Assembly (NCBI RefSeq): GCF_002813325.1
Contig: NZ_PHUG01000001.1
Location: 5,766,001 to 5,830,000, forward strand
DNA length: 64,000 nucleotides
From: Janthinobacterium sp. 64
Lineage (GTDB): Bacteria; Pseudomonadota; Gammaproteobacteria; Burkholderiales; Burkholderiaceae_D
Direction: 5' to 3'
The notes under the pieces were generated by a model, which was not told the origin of the DNA, made no database searches, and saw only the letters and a list, made by a program, of their open reading frames with translations. The position numbers and the translations under genes are program-made. Positions 35,560 through 44,351 of the stretch are shown one piece after another (position 1 is the stretch's first letter; every line of letters begins with the position of its first letter).

Positions 35560-36288
35560 CAGGCCGTTTACAAAAGCGGCGACGGCGACGGCGGCCGCTG
35601 CCGGCGCTGCCTGCAGCAGCATGTGCGGCGCGTCGATATCGGCCAGCTGCGCGCCTGGCGCCTGCCGCAGTATCTGCACGGCGTTCGCCGGCGGTACCAG
35701 GCGGTCGTGGCGGGCGCGCAGATACAGCACGGGCAGGCTGCCGCGCGCGAAGCTGCGCGAGGCGTCGTTTTCGCGTATTTCCAGCACGGCGCGCAGGCGC
35801 TGGCGCAGCACGCTGGGCGGCACTTGCGCCAGCGCCGCGGCCAGTTCATCTTGCAGTTGCTGCGTCGCATACGGCGCCAGCAGCGCCTGGCGCAGGGCGA
35901 AGCCGGGCATGGCGCCAAAAGGCACGAGGCCGAGCAGGTGGCGCAGCGGCGCCAGCAGCGGGCGCGGATTGCGCACGAAGGAACAGCACAGGATCAGGGC
36001 GCGCATGCCGGGCGGCGGATCGGCGCGCAACGCTGCCCCCAGCGGGCCCGAAAACGATTCGGCCAGCACGACGAAAGGGCGGTTGCGCGGCAAGCGTTCG
36101 CGCACGAAGGCTTCCAGCGCCGCGTAATCGAGCGGCGCGGCCGGATAGGCGATGGCCAGGGTGTCGATGGCGGTTTGTGCGCGCAAGGCGGCGTCAAAAC
36201 GGTGGAACAGACTGGCCGTGCCATCCATGCCGGGCAGGAGGACAAGCAGGGGTGGGGCGTGTGTGGGTATCGTCATTGCGGCCATCAT
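35536..36288 (-). CDS. Alpha/beta hydrolase
   Basis: 250 residues. Strand and oxyanion segment 'LLVLLPGMDGTASLFHRF', nucleophile Ser in 'VVLAESFSGPLG' (E-S-F-S-G), acid in 'RARHDRLVPP' and His in 'DAPHMLLQAAP' give a complete hydrolase triad. No signal peptide. Substrate unknown; stands alone. Confidence 0.8.
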   Translation of the reverse strand: MMAAMTIPTHAPPLLVLLPGMDGTASLFHRFDAALRAQTAIDTLAIAYPAAPLDYAALEAFVRERLPRNRPFVVLAESFSGPLGAALRADPPPGMRALILCCSFVRNPRPLLAPLRHLLGLVPFGAMPGFALRQALLAPYATQQLQDELAAALAQVPPSVLRQRLRAVLEIRENDASRSFARGSLPVLYLRARHDRLVPPANAVQILRQAPGAQLADIDAPHMLLQAAPAAAAVAVAAFVNGLSAAQVSA

Positions 36289-36425
36289 AGCAGTCGTGCC
36301 GGCATATGCACCGTCCGCCAGCCGCGCCGCATGGGCGCTGGCGCCATGCTAGAATCGCCGGCGCGCCATGCGTGGCCAGTGGCCAGTGGCCACGATAGCG
36401 GCCAAATCTCCCGACAGACAGAATC

Positions 36426-37463
36426 ATGCATATCATTTTTTCGAATTACCGCACCCTGGGCGGCGCCTTGCTGGCAGCGGCCTGCGTCCTTTCCCAGCCT
36501 GCCCGCGCCACGGCGGCACCCTCGGCACCGGCCGCGAAAAGCCTGTCGTCCTTGCTGGCCGGCGGACCCTTGCCGCGATTGAGCGAAGACCCGCAAGTGC
36601 GCGCGGCCCTGTTCGATTTCTTCGGTTACGCGCGCGGCAGCTATACGGAAGACGATGAATTGCTGCTGGCGCAGGCGCTCGAAGCGATCAGCGAAAAGCG
36701 CGACGCCACGCGCACCGCGCTGGCCGATGGCCGCCAGTTGCTCGCGTCGATGAATGACCGCAAACAGGGCCGCGAACGCGGTGCCATGCTGCTCGACAAG
36801 CGCGGCGCCATCATCGCTTTTGGCCTCGTCAACGGGCATTGCCGCCTGGAGGGCCAGCCGCTGGCGAAAGTCTGCAATCCCGATCCGAATGCCGTGCTGA
36901 CGGTATTTCACCGCAAGGGCATGCTGGTCGGCGAAGCGGCGCCCTTGCTGGCCTGGGCCAGGCAATTGCCGCCCATGCTGGCGCTGATCGCGGGCGACAA
37001 GGAAGCGGGCGCCGATGGGCAAAAGATCGCCAGCGTGGAATATGTGCTGGCGCAGCCGGCCCTGCCGGGCTGGAACCGCGCCCAGCTGCCGCCCGCGTAT
37101 CCGCCGGCGCTGCTGCCGCTGCTGCTCGATAAATCGACGGTGCTGACGTCGGCCGGCGCCGGCGTGTTTGCCTATCCGCTCACCTTGAAGGGCAAGAAAC
37201 AGAACAATGTGCTCGACCATGCGGAAGGCCGTCCGCCGCGCGACCTGGAAGTGGCGCTGCGCAGCTATGCCAGTTTCGATGCGGTGGTCGAGCGCTACCG
37301 CCAGCTGGCCAAGGGCGCCAGGTTGCAGCGCAATGAGCGCACGGCCTACCTCGATGGCAACATGGGGCAGGGCAGCTACCGCGTCTACATCCGCAACACG
37401 GGCGCCGATGGCGTGATGATCGACGTGGCGCTATGGCAGCGCAAGCTGGCGGCCGGCCGCTGA
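36426..37463 (+). CDS. Hypothetical secreted protein
   Basis: 345 residues with signal peptide (about 1-29, 'VLSQPARATA'). The mature part has 'LFDFFGYARGSYTEDDELL' near residue 62, a lone Cys pair 'GHCRLEGQPLAKVCNPDPN', and a C-terminal beta-rich end. No family or catalytic motif recognised. It converges on the LRR gene with only 2 bases between the stops. Real by codon usage and length; function unknown. Confidence 0.7.
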   Translation: MHIIFSNYRTLGGALLAAACVLSQPARATAAPSAPAAKSLSSLLAGGPLPRLSEDPQVRAALFDFFGYARGSYTEDDELLLAQALEAISEKRDATRTALADGRQLLASMNDRKQGRERGAMLLDKRGAIIAFGLVNGHCRLEGQPLAKVCNPDPNAVLTVFHRKGMLVGEAAPLLAWARQLPPMLALIAGDKEAGADGQKIASVEYVLAQPALPGWNRAQLPPAYPPALLPLLLDKSTVLTSAGAGVFAYPLTLKGKKQNNVLDHAEGRPPRDLEVALRSYASFDAVVERYRQLAKGARLQRNERTAYLDGNMGQGSYRVYIRNTGADGVMIDVALWQRKLAAGR

Positions 37464-37465
37464 AT

Positions 37466-38491
37466 TCAATTAGGGCGCGCCTCTTCGTAACCCAGTTGCG
37501 CCAGCTGCGCGGCGATGGCGTCTTCGCGGGTTTTCTTGCCGGTACGCAGGCGCGCATGCGTGAGCGACGCGGGCAAACCATGCGCCAGCAAGGCGTCGAT
37601 GTCGAGCATGGTTTCGGATGCCGACAGCTGGCGCAGGGCGGGCAAGGCGGCAAGGCCGGGCAGGCTGTCGAGCGTCTTGCAGGTGTGCAGGCTAAGGCGT
37701 TCAAGCACGGGATTGGGCCCCAGCGCGATCTGCCGCAGCTTGATCTGGTCTTCCACCCATAGCGCCTGCAGCAGCGGGAAGCGGCCGACATCGCCCAGCG
37801 TTTCCAGGCCGCGCACGCGTATCACTTCCAGTTTCCGCAACAGGGGCGCCTCGATGTGCGCGAGCGATTCGCGCCCGCCCAGCTGCAACAGCAGCTTGTC
37901 CAGGCGGGCCATCTCCGAAATGAAATCCAACGGCACCTTGTTCTTGATGCGGTACAGCGACAGCGCGTGCAGCGCCGGCAGGCTGGCCAGGGTGTCGATA
38001 TGCTGGTGGTGGCCCTCGATGACCAGGCTGGCCAGCTGCGCGTAGTGGCGCAGCGGTGCCAGGTCGATATTGTTTTTGGCCGACTCGCCCAGGTTCAGGT
38101 ATTCGAGGCCGCGCAAATTATCCAGCTGCAGGATGTCGGCCTGCGCCAGCTGGTACACGCCCAGGCTCAGGCGCTTCAGGTGGCGCAGCTCGCCCAGGGT
38201 TTCCAGATGGATGGCTTGCCAGTGGCAGTCGATGGAGAGGCTGGCCACATGCGGCAGCGCGCGCAGGATGCGGGCGTCGAACACCCTCGGGTCGTAACCG
38301 TAGATGCGGATGGTCAGCGCCGTGCCACAGGTGGCGGCCAGGGCGTCGAGGTCGGCCAGTAGCGGCTCCGGCTCGCCCAGGGTATCGAACTGCACCAGTA
38401 CCTGCTGGCCGCCCGCGATGGCGGCGCGGATCGCCGCAGCGTCGATGCGCCCGGGGTTCTGGATGCGTAGCGGCTGTGTTGCTTGCGTCAT
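37466..38491 (-). CDS. Leucine-rich repeat protein
   Basis: 341 residues, start ATG 38491 with AGGA 8 bases upstream; 2 bases after the MORN gene stop. Residues about 90-330 are consecutive ~22-residue LRR units ('LRHLKRLSLGVYQLAQAD', 'LRGLEYLNLGESAKNN', 'LPALHALSLYRIKN', 'NPVLERLSLHTCKTL', 'LPALRQLSASETMLD'). No signal peptide or membrane segment, so cytoplasmic scaffold or binding protein. The N-terminal ~85 residues are a separate alpha/beta part. Partner unknown. Coupled to the secreted MORN/YwqK protein. Confidence 0.8.
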   Translation of the reverse strand: MTQATQPLRIQNPGRIDAAAIRAAIAGGQQVLVQFDTLGEPEPLLADLDALAATCGTALTIRIYGYDPRVFDARILRALPHVASLSIDCHWQAIHLETLGELRHLKRLSLGVYQLAQADILQLDNLRGLEYLNLGESAKNNIDLAPLRHYAQLASLVIEGHHQHIDTLASLPALHALSLYRIKNKVPLDFISEMARLDKLLLQLGGRESLAHIEAPLLRKLEVIRVRGLETLGDVGRFPLLQALWVEDQIKLRQIALGPNPVLERLSLHTCKTLDSLPGLAALPALRQLSASETMLDIDALLAHGLPASLTHARLRTGKKTREDAIAAQLAQLGYEEARPN

Positions 38492-38493
38492 GG

Positions 38494-40560
38494 TCACAGT
38501 CCTATCGGATAGTCCACTTTCCTGGGAGGAGGGCAGCCTTCCGGCCCCGGAAACGTCTGCTTGCCCGTGTCGTCGTAGCGCTTGCCGCACTCGACGAGCA
38601 CGCGCTTGCGGAAGGTGTAGATGCTGGCCACCTTGCCATTCGGGTGGTAGCAGATATTGTCGCCGTCGCGGTCGGCCGAAGCGTAGCTGATCATGGTCTC
38701 GCCGTTGACCGTGCGCGTGCTGTGGCCACTGCGCGGCTCCGTGCATTTGAGCTGGCCGCTGTCGTAATAGACGTTGAGGACGGAGGTGTCGGCGGCGCGG
38801 TCGACCAGCAGTTCATCCTTGCGCTTGCCGTTCGGGTAGTTCGAATAGCCTTCCTGGCGCTGGCCGTACTGGAAGGCGTAGTAATACTGCGGCTTGCCGT
38901 CCGGGTAGTACATGTGGTGGTACTCGCATACGTCGTCGCGCGTGCTGCCGTACTCCTTGAAGGTGCAGCGGTGGATGTCGTTGAGCAGCTGGCCGTCTTC
39001 ATAGTATTCGCGCAGGTGCGTGAGCAGGCGGCCCTGGTCGATGACGGCCAGGCGTTCCGGCTTGCCGTTCGGGTAGTAGCGCGCGTCCAGACCCTGCTTC
39101 TTGCCCATGTCCCACAAGGTGTCGAGGCGCAGGATCTTGCCGCTGTCGTCGAACGCCTGTTCGCGCCCATCGAGCTGGCCGCTGCGGTAGGAGGCTGTGT
39201 AGACCGCGTATTCCTTGCCGGCCGGGCCCAGATAGCGCGTGCGGCTGCCTTCGAGCACGCCGGCCTGGTAATGGTCGCGCTGGCGCAACGCGCCCTGTGC
39301 ATCCGTGTCAAGGGCTTCGCCCTGTTTTTTGCCTTGCACGAAAGTGACGCTTTGCGTGGCCTTGTCCTTGAGCTTGAGCTTCCACGGCCCGTCGCGCAAG
39401 CCTTCGATGAAGCTGCCGTCGCCGTCTTCCGTGATCCACGCGCCATGGCGCGCGCCGTTGAGGTAGTTGCCGCGCGTTTGCAGCTTGCCGCCCATGCTGC
39501 GTTCGTGTGGGCCGTTCAGCTGGCCGCCCGCGTAGGTGTCGAAGCCCTTCACTTCCTCTGCATCGGCATAGTTGACGACCGTCCAGCGGCCCTCGCGCTT
39601 GCCGGCCCGGTACATGCCGCTCTCGCTCTGTTTTGGATAATTGAAGGACCACATGCCTTCCTGCAGGCCGTTGACGAAATGGCCTTTTTCGCTGCCTTCA
39701 TGCATGCCTTCGCGCACCCACAGGCCCTGGCGCTTGCCTTTGGCGTACTGGCCCCGCTCGACCACCGAGCCGTCGTCCCAGGCCAGGCTGTAGATGACGG
39801 ACAGGCCGTCTTCGCTGCCCGTGAATTGCTGCGGCGCCGTTTCCCACGTCACTTGCCACAGGCGGTAATTGGGCAGGATGCCGGCGCCCGCATCGCTGTA
39901 CAGGGTGTAGCTGGCGGTGAGAAAACGCTCGCCTTTTTTCTGGAAGGTTTTCTTGTAGGTGATGGCGTCCTTGCCGCCTGCCGCCACGGGTTTGCCGTCA
40001 TCGCTGTAGTAGCCGACGATGGTGCCTTGCGTATGGTCGATGGCGTCGACCTCCGCATTGCCGCTTTTTCCGCGCGCGACGCTGTAATCCATCGGCGCCA
40101 GTTTCGCCAGCGCCGCCTTGACCTGGCCCGCGTTGGGTGCGGTACTTTGCGCCACGATGCGGTTCAGGGCCGGCTGCAAGCCGTCCAGGCGCCGGTACTT
40201 GCCGGAACTGCGGTCGTAGCGGTAGGCGCGCAAGCCGTTCTTGCCGTCCTGGCGGAACAGCACCAGCATGGTTTGCACGCTGTCGTCCGAATCCTTGTCC
40301 AGCGAGGCGTAGAAGACGGAACGAATGACGGCGTTGCCGAACTGGTCGAGCAAAACGGGTTTCGCACTGCTGCTCTTGCACTCGCAGTAATAGCCGTTGA
40401 CGCCTTCTTTTTCCTTGAGAAACGCGATGTCGAAGCCGCTGTCTTGCGAAGCGGTGATGGCGGGATGGGCGAGGCTCTTGCCTTCGTAGAAGGGCACGCC
40501 ATGGGCGAGGGCGGAGCAAAGCAGCAAGGGCAGAAGAACTGGCAACAGCGGACGTTTCAT
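38494..40560 (-). CDS. MORN/YwqK-repeat secreted protein
   Basis: 688 residues from ATG 40560, giving a signal peptide (1-20, 'LLPLLLCSALAHG'); the frame extends upstream without one. Ribosome site weak. From about residue 250 on there are many MORN/YwqK units of the G-x-W and 'YYPNGKPERL' type ('GKRQGLWVREG', 'GLQEGMWSFNYP', 'GKREGRWTVVNY', 'GARHGAWITEDG', 'YYPDGKPQYYYAF', 'NYPNGKRKDELL'). MORN repeats form beta-hairpin ribbons that bind proteins or membranes; the YwqK family name comes from a proposed antitoxin. Here it is exported. Role unknown; forms an operon with the LRR gene. Confidence 0.82.
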   Translation of the reverse strand: MKRPLLPVLLPLLLCSALAHGVPFYEGKSLAHPAITASQDSGFDIAFLKEKEGVNGYYCECKSSSAKPVLLDQFGNAVIRSVFYASLDKDSDDSVQTMLVLFRQDGKNGLRAYRYDRSSGKYRRLDGLQPALNRIVAQSTAPNAGQVKAALAKLAPMDYSVARGKSGNAEVDAIDHTQGTIVGYYSDDGKPVAAGGKDAITYKKTFQKKGERFLTASYTLYSDAGAGILPNYRLWQVTWETAPQQFTGSEDGLSVIYSLAWDDGSVVERGQYAKGKRQGLWVREGMHEGSEKGHFVNGLQEGMWSFNYPKQSESGMYRAGKREGRWTVVNYADAEEVKGFDTYAGGQLNGPHERSMGGKLQTRGNYLNGARHGAWITEDGDGSFIEGLRDGPWKLKLKDKATQSVTFVQGKKQGEALDTDAQGALRQRDHYQAGVLEGSRTRYLGPAGKEYAVYTASYRSGQLDGREQAFDDSGKILRLDTLWDMGKKQGLDARYYPNGKPERLAVIDQGRLLTHLREYYEDGQLLNDIHRCTFKEYGSTRDDVCEYHHMYYPDGKPQYYYAFQYGQRQEGYSNYPNGKRKDELLVDRAADTSVLNVYYDSGQLKCTEPRSGHSTRTVNGETMISYASADRDGDNICYHPNGKVASIYTFRKRVLVECGKRYDDTGKQTFPGPEGCPPPRKVDYPIGL

Positions 40561-40662
40561 CGTAAGGCTGGCGCCGGGGCGCCGCAATGGAAAGGCCACG
40601 ATTCTGCCTGCGTTCTTACTTGCGGGCAAATAGGCGCGCGTCTATCGTGTGCGCGCCCCCGT

Positions 40663-41208
40663 TCAGGGCTGGTGCGCGGCGCAGAAGTCCAGCAGCAGCT
40701 GTTCGCCGTCAGGCCACGGGCCATAGCCGGCGTCGCCGTTGATATGGCCGGCGTCGCCGATCATGGTCAGTTCGCTGCCCCAGGCGGAGGCAAACGCGCG
40801 CGCCCGCGCGAAACTGACGTAGGGATCATCGCCGCTGGCCACGACCAGGCTGGGAAACGGCAAGGCTTGCAGCGGCATGGGCGAGAAACCCGTGGTGCCG
40901 GACGGGTAGGAGGGCGCTTCCACATCGCTGGGGGCGACGAGGAAGGCGCCGGCGATCCTGTGCGGCGAACCGCTGGCCGCCCAGTGGGCCACCAGCGCGC
41001 AGGCCAGGCTGTGCGCCGCCAGCACGGGCGGGCGTTCGCAGGCGGCGATGGCGCGGTCGAGCTCCGCCACCCATTCATCCTTGTCCGGCGTCTGCCATTC
41101 ACTGTGCGGCACGCGCGACCATTGCGGGTGGCGCGCTTCCCAATGGGTTTGCCAGTGCTGCGGCCCGGAATTCCACAGGCCGGCCAGGGTCAGGACCAGA
41201 GACGACAT
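40663..41208 (-). CDS. Serine hydrolase, RBBP9/YdeN family
   Basis: 181 residues, usual family length. N-terminal 'LAGLWNSGPQHWQTHWE', nucleophile Ser in 'LAAHSLACALVAHW', Asp in 'ASGDDPYVSF' and His in 'GDAGHINGDAGYG' complete the triad. Its AAGGAG ribosome site overlaps the kynA stop (TAA at 41218-41220), so the two are translationally coupled. No kynB formamidase is present in the kyn operon, and this hydrolase is the obvious candidate to take N-formylkynurenine (inference only). Confidence 0.88.
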   Translation of the reverse strand: MSSLVLTLAGLWNSGPQHWQTHWEARHPQWSRVPHSEWQTPDKDEWVAELDRAIAACERPPVLAAHSLACALVAHWAASGSPHRIAGAFLVAPSDVEAPSYPSGTTGFSPMPLQALPFPSLVVASGDDPYVSFARARAFASAWGSELTMIGDAGHINGDAGYGPWPDGEQLLLDFCAAHQP

Positions 41209-41217
41209 CGATGCTCC

Positions 41218-42105
41218 TTAAAGTTCGGTGCGCAGGGCGAATAATTCAGGGAACAATACCACGTCGAGCATCTTGCGCAAATAGCTCACGCCCGCCGTGC
41301 CTCCCGTACCCGTCTTGAAGCCAATGATGCGTTCCACCGTCGTCACGTGGCGGAAGCGCCAGAAGCGGAAGGCCGTTTCCAGGTCCACCAGCTTTTCGGC
41401 CAGCTCGTACAGGGCCCAGTGTTTCGACGGGTCGCGGTAGACTTCCAGCCAGGCCGCCTTGACGGAAGCGTCGGTGCTGGTCGGCAGGGTCCAGTCGGCG
41501 TCCAGGCGCTCGGGCGCGATGGGCAGGCCGCTGCGTGCCAGCAGCTTGACGGCTTCATCGTAGACGGACGGCGCGCGCAGGGCCGCGTCGAGCACCGCAT
41601 AGGTTTCCGGCGCCGTCGTGTGCACGTTGAGCAGGGCCGCGTTCTTGTTCCCCAAAATGAATTCGATCTCGCGGTACTGGAAGGACTGGAAACCGGAGGA
41701 GGCGCCCAGGTAGGGCCGGATGGCCGTGTATTCGGGCGGCGTCATGGTGGCCAGCACGTCCCAGGCGTGCACCAGCTGGTCCATGATGCGCGCCACGCGG
41801 GCCAGCATTTTAAAGGCGGGTGCCAGGTCGCCGCTTTGCAGGTTGGCGCGCACGGCGTGCATTTCGTGCAGCATCAGCTTCATCCACAATTCGCTGGTCT
41901 GGTGCTGCACGATGAACAGCATTTCGTTGTGGTTCGGCGATAGCGGATGCTGGGCCGTCAGGATGCGGTCCAGCGCCAGGTAGTTACCGTAGCTCATGGA
42001 TTCGCTGAAATCCATCTGCGCGCCATGCCATTGCGCATCCTGGGCGCCTGCATGCATGGGGCAGCCGCTGGTGTTTTTCTCGTTCATATTCTTGTCGTCG
42101 CTCAT
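41218..42105 (-). CDS. kynA: Tryptophan 2,3-dioxygenase
   Basis: 295 residues, start ATG 42105 eight bases after kynU. Conserved TDO blocks: '[11 protein letters not shown]', '[24 protein letters not shown]' (within residues 60-85), '[12 protein letters not shown]', and '[27 protein letters not shown]' (proximal-haem His region, about 245-270). The haem enzyme oxidises L-tryptophan to N-formylkynurenine in the cytoplasm. Member of kynU-kynA-hydrolase, on the minus strand. Confidence 0.97.
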   Translation of the reverse strand: MSDDKNMNEKNTSGCPMHAGAQDAQWHGAQMDFSESMSYGNYLALDRILTAQHPLSPNHNEMLFIVQHQTSELWMKLMLHEMHAVRANLQSGDLAPAFKMLARVARIMDQLVHAWDVLATMTPPEYTAIRPYLGASSGFQSFQYREIEFILGNKNAALLNVHTTAPETYAVLDAALRAPSVYDEAVKLLARSGLPIAPERLDADWTLPTSTDASVKAAWLEVYRDPSKHWALYELAEKLVDLETAFRFWRFRHVTTVERIIGFKTGTGGTAGVSYLRKMLDVVLFPELFALRTEL

Positions 42106-42113
42106 GGGGTGAT

Positions 42114-43376
42114 TCAGGTGACGGCATCGCGCTTGGCGGCGATGTCGTAGGCTAGTGTGTCGAGGATGTCGCGCAGGATTTCGACGGCATCCCACACGTC
42201 GGCAAAACTCGTGTACAGGGGCGTGAAACCGAAGCGCATGATGGCTGGCTCGCGGTAGTCGCCGATCACGCCACGCGCGATCAGCGCCTGCATCACGGCG
42301 TAGCCGTGCGGGTGCGTGAAGCTGACCTGGCTGCCGCGCCGCGCATGCTCGCGCGGTGTGACGAGGCCCAGCGGATGGCTGGCGCAGCGCTGTTCCACCA
42401 GCGCGATGAACAGATCGGTCAGGGCCAGCGACTTGCGGCGGATCGCTTCCATGCTCGTTTGCGCAAAGATGTCGAGGCCGCATTCGACCAGGGCCAGCGA
42501 GAGTATCGGCTGCGTGCCGCACAGGGCGCGGGCGATACCGTCGGCGGACGCGAAGCCCGGCTCCATGGCGAACGGCGTGGCGTGGCCCCACCAGCCCGAT
42601 AGCGGCTGGCGGAAGCGCGCCTGGTGTTTTTCCGGCACCCAGATGAAGGCGGGCGAGCCGGGGCCGCCGTTCAGGTATTTATAGGTGCAGCCGACGGCCA
42701 GATCGGCGCCGGCGCCGTTCAGGTCCAGCGGCACGGCGCCAGCCGAATGGGCCAGGTCCCACAGCGCCAGCGCGCCTTGCGCGTGGCAATGGCTGCTGAT
42801 GGCGGCCATGTCGTGCTGGTAGCCGCTGCGGTAGTTGACGTGCGTGAGCATGGCGACGGCGCAATCGGCATCGATCGCCTGCGCCAGTTCTTCCGGGCTG
42901 TCGACCAGGCGCAGCTGGTAGCCGCGGTCGAGCCAGGCGGCCAGGCCTTGTGCCATGTACAGGTCGGTGGGGAAGTTGCTGCGTTCGCTGACGATGACCC
43001 TGCGCGCGGCCTGTGCGGGATCGCTGGCCTGCATCTGCAGGGCGGCGGCCAGGGCCTTGAACAGGTTGACGGAGGTGGTGTCGGTGATCACCACTTCACC
43101 AGTCTGCGCGCCGAGCAGCGGCGCCAGCCGGTCGCCCAGGCGCTTGGGCAGGTCGAACCAGCCGGCCGTATTCCAGCTGCGGATCAGGTTCGTGCCCCAT
43201 TCGGCCGTGATGACGTGCTGGGCACGGGCCAGGGCCGCTTTCGGCCGGGCGCCCAGGGAGTTGCCGTCGAGGTAAATCACGCCTTGCGGCAAGTCGAATT
43301 GCTGGCGCAGGGGCGCCAGGGGGTCGTCGAGATCGCGCGCGCCGCAGTCATGTCGAGAAATCATGGTGGCTTTCAT
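42114..43376 (-). CDS. kynU: Kynureninase
   Basis: 420 residues from ATG 43376 (a second ATG at 43364; no clear ribosome site for either). PLP enzyme signatures: '[17 protein letters not shown]', '[14 protein letters not shown]', '[15 protein letters not shown]' and Lys in '[18 protein letters not shown]'. Cleaves kynurenine to anthranilate and alanine. Order kynU-kynA lacks the kynB usually found between regulator and kynA in Pseudomonas and Ralstonia-type operons. Promoter lies in the long intergenic region shared with flhD. Confidence 0.96.
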   Translation of the reverse strand: MKATMISRHDCGARDLDDPLAPLRQQFDLPQGVIYLDGNSLGARPKAALARAQHVITAEWGTNLIRSWNTAGWFDLPKRLGDRLAPLLGAQTGEVVITDTTSVNLFKALAAALQMQASDPAQAARRVIVSERSNFPTDLYMAQGLAAWLDRGYQLRLVDSPEELAQAIDADCAVAMLTHVNYRSGYQHDMAAISSHCHAQGALALWDLAHSAGAVPLDLNGAGADLAVGCTYKYLNGGPGSPAFIWVPEKHQARFRQPLSGWWGHATPFAMEPGFASADGIARALCGTQPILSLALVECGLDIFAQTSMEAIRRKSLALTDLFIALVEQRCASHPLGLVTPREHARRGSQVSFTHPHGYAVMQALIARGVIGDYREPAIMRFGFTPLYTSFADVWDAVEILRDILDTLAYDIAAKRDAVT

Positions 43377-43558
43377 ATTGGGACTTGCATTAATGGCACG
43401 GTATTGCTTGAGGCCTAAAGTATTGTGCAGAAGCAGGCAGTGTAGCAAATCCCCGTCAAAAAGCGGCATTTCCGCCTGGGATGAAGGGCGGAAAGTGCCG
43501 CTCTGCGGGGCGTCAACGAAAAAAATCACGATTTTTTTAAAATATTTTCAAATCACCC

Positions 43559-43585
43559 TAAAGTTCTGCGATTCGCCGCCGTCAA
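43559..43585 (+). promoter_or_regulatory. Sigma-28 (FliA)-like promoter 1 upstream of flhD
   Basis: TAAAGTTC - 11 bases - GCCGTCAA, against consensus TAAAGTTT - 11 - GCCGATAA (13 of 16 positions). Preceded by an AT-rich stretch and CCC as in copy 2. Confidence 0.6.
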
Positions 43586-43653
43586 CGATTACATGAACGG
43601 CGTCACACCGCCAAAAAGAATGCGGGTCTTTTAAATATTTTTCGAAAAAGCCC

Positions 43654-43680
43654 TAAAGTTCCTGTCAAGGCAGCCGTTAT
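43654..43680 (+). promoter_or_regulatory. Sigma-28 (FliA)-like promoter 2 upstream of flhD
   Basis: TAAAGTTC - 11 bases - GCCGTTAT, 13 of 16 positions of the FliA consensus with exact spacing, 95 bases after promoter 1. Confidence 0.65.
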
Positions 43681-43692
43681 CTAGGTAAGCAG

Positions 43693-43710
43693 ACTTGATT
43701 TTGATCAAGT
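43693..43710. promoter_or_regulatory. FNR/ANR box upstream of flhD
   Basis: ACTTGATTTTGATCAAGT contains the full FNR consensus TTGAT-N4-ATCAA within a perfect 7-4-7 palindrome. It starts 13 bases after the second sigma-28-like -10 element, where a bound regulator would most simply repress that promoter or activate one further downstream. Confidence 0.75.
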
Positions 43711-43713
43711 TGT

Positions 43714-43737
43714 TGTAAAAAAGTGATATTTTTTACA
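43714..43737. promoter_or_regulatory. AT-rich perfect palindrome in flhD leader
   Basis: TGTAAAAAA - GTGATA - TTTTTTACA, 9-base arms, immediately after the FNR box. Candidate operator; binding protein unknown. Confidence 0.45.
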
Positions 43738-43816
43738 GGCCTGAAGTCGGGTAAATCGCCTTCAACGTCCATCACCCGCATCCGCGCCGTTACTGGCGTG
43801 CGACCATGATCGAGCA

Positions 43817-43835
43817 GTGTTTGTCAGACAAACAC
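43817..43835. promoter_or_regulatory. 19-base perfect palindrome in flhD leader
   Basis: GTGTTTGTC-A-GACAAACAC, 135 bases before flhD. It is either a dimer-binding operator or, if transcribed, a small hairpin without a T-run. Confidence 0.45.
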
Positions 43836-43969
43836 CTACGGTCCTGCCCGCCATTCCCCGACCAAAAATACAGTCCTTCGCCTCTGTTGCGTTTGATGTT
43901 GCTCCTGCAGAATGTATCTCACTGGCAACAGACAACGCCAGCTGAATTCAACGGATTGAGGAGATGGAA

Positions 43970-44287
43970 ATGACTGCTAACGACATGATGGCTGAGATTC
44001 GCGACGCTAACCTGAGCTACCTGATGCTGGCCCAGCAAATGATTCGTGCGGACAAGGTAACGGCCATCTTCCGTTTGGGCATCGCCGCCGAAATCGCCGA
44101 ATTGATCGAAGGCATGAGCAATGCGCAGATCCTCAAGCTCGCTGGCGGCAACATGATGCTGGCCCGCTTCCGCTTCGACGACAGCGCCATCCTGGGCATG
44201 TTGACGAACTACAATAAAGACCGTTCGCTGGCGCAATCCCATGCTGCCATCTTGATGGCCGGCCAGGGTGTCGAAGAAATCGCCTGA
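43970..44287 (+). CDS. flhD: Flagellar master regulator subunit FlhD
   Basis: 105 residues from ATG 43970; the GAGGAG at 43958-43963 abuts an earlier in-frame ATG (43964) and is correctly spaced for the second. 'DANLSYLMLAQQMIRADK' and 'FRLGIAAEIAEL' match FlhD. With FlhC it forms the FlhD4C2 activator of class II flagellar promoters. Followed by flhC after 64 bases. Confidence 0.95.
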   Translation: MTANDMMAEIRDANLSYLMLAQQMIRADKVTAIFRLGIAAEIAELIEGMSNAQILKLAGGNMMLARFRFDDSAILGMLTNYNKDRSLAQSHAAILMAGQGVEEIA

Positions 44288-44351
44288 TTCAGCAACCTTA
44301 TTAATTAAGCAGTATCGGTAGTCGGTATCAGTCAGTCGCGGAGTACACAGC

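Larger units (their letters stand above)
43377..43969. promoter_or_regulatory. 593-base kynU/flhD intergenic regulatory region
   Basis: Contains no gene. On the plus strand it holds two sigma-28-like promoters, an FNR box and two other perfect palindromes (listed separately), all pointing to complex control of flhDC. A-T-rich runs at 43531-43550 and 43631-43650 precede each sigma-28-like promoter in similar sequence contexts. The kynU promoter must lie near 43380-43450 on the minus strand but is not distinctive. Confidence 0.6.

Noticed and set aside
38056..41244. Very long plus-strand open frame (over 1000 codons) opposite the LRR, MORN and hydrolase genes
   Set aside because: It is the high-GC antisense shadow of three well-supported minus-strand genes. 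It has unusual composition, no ribosome site and no recognisable domain.
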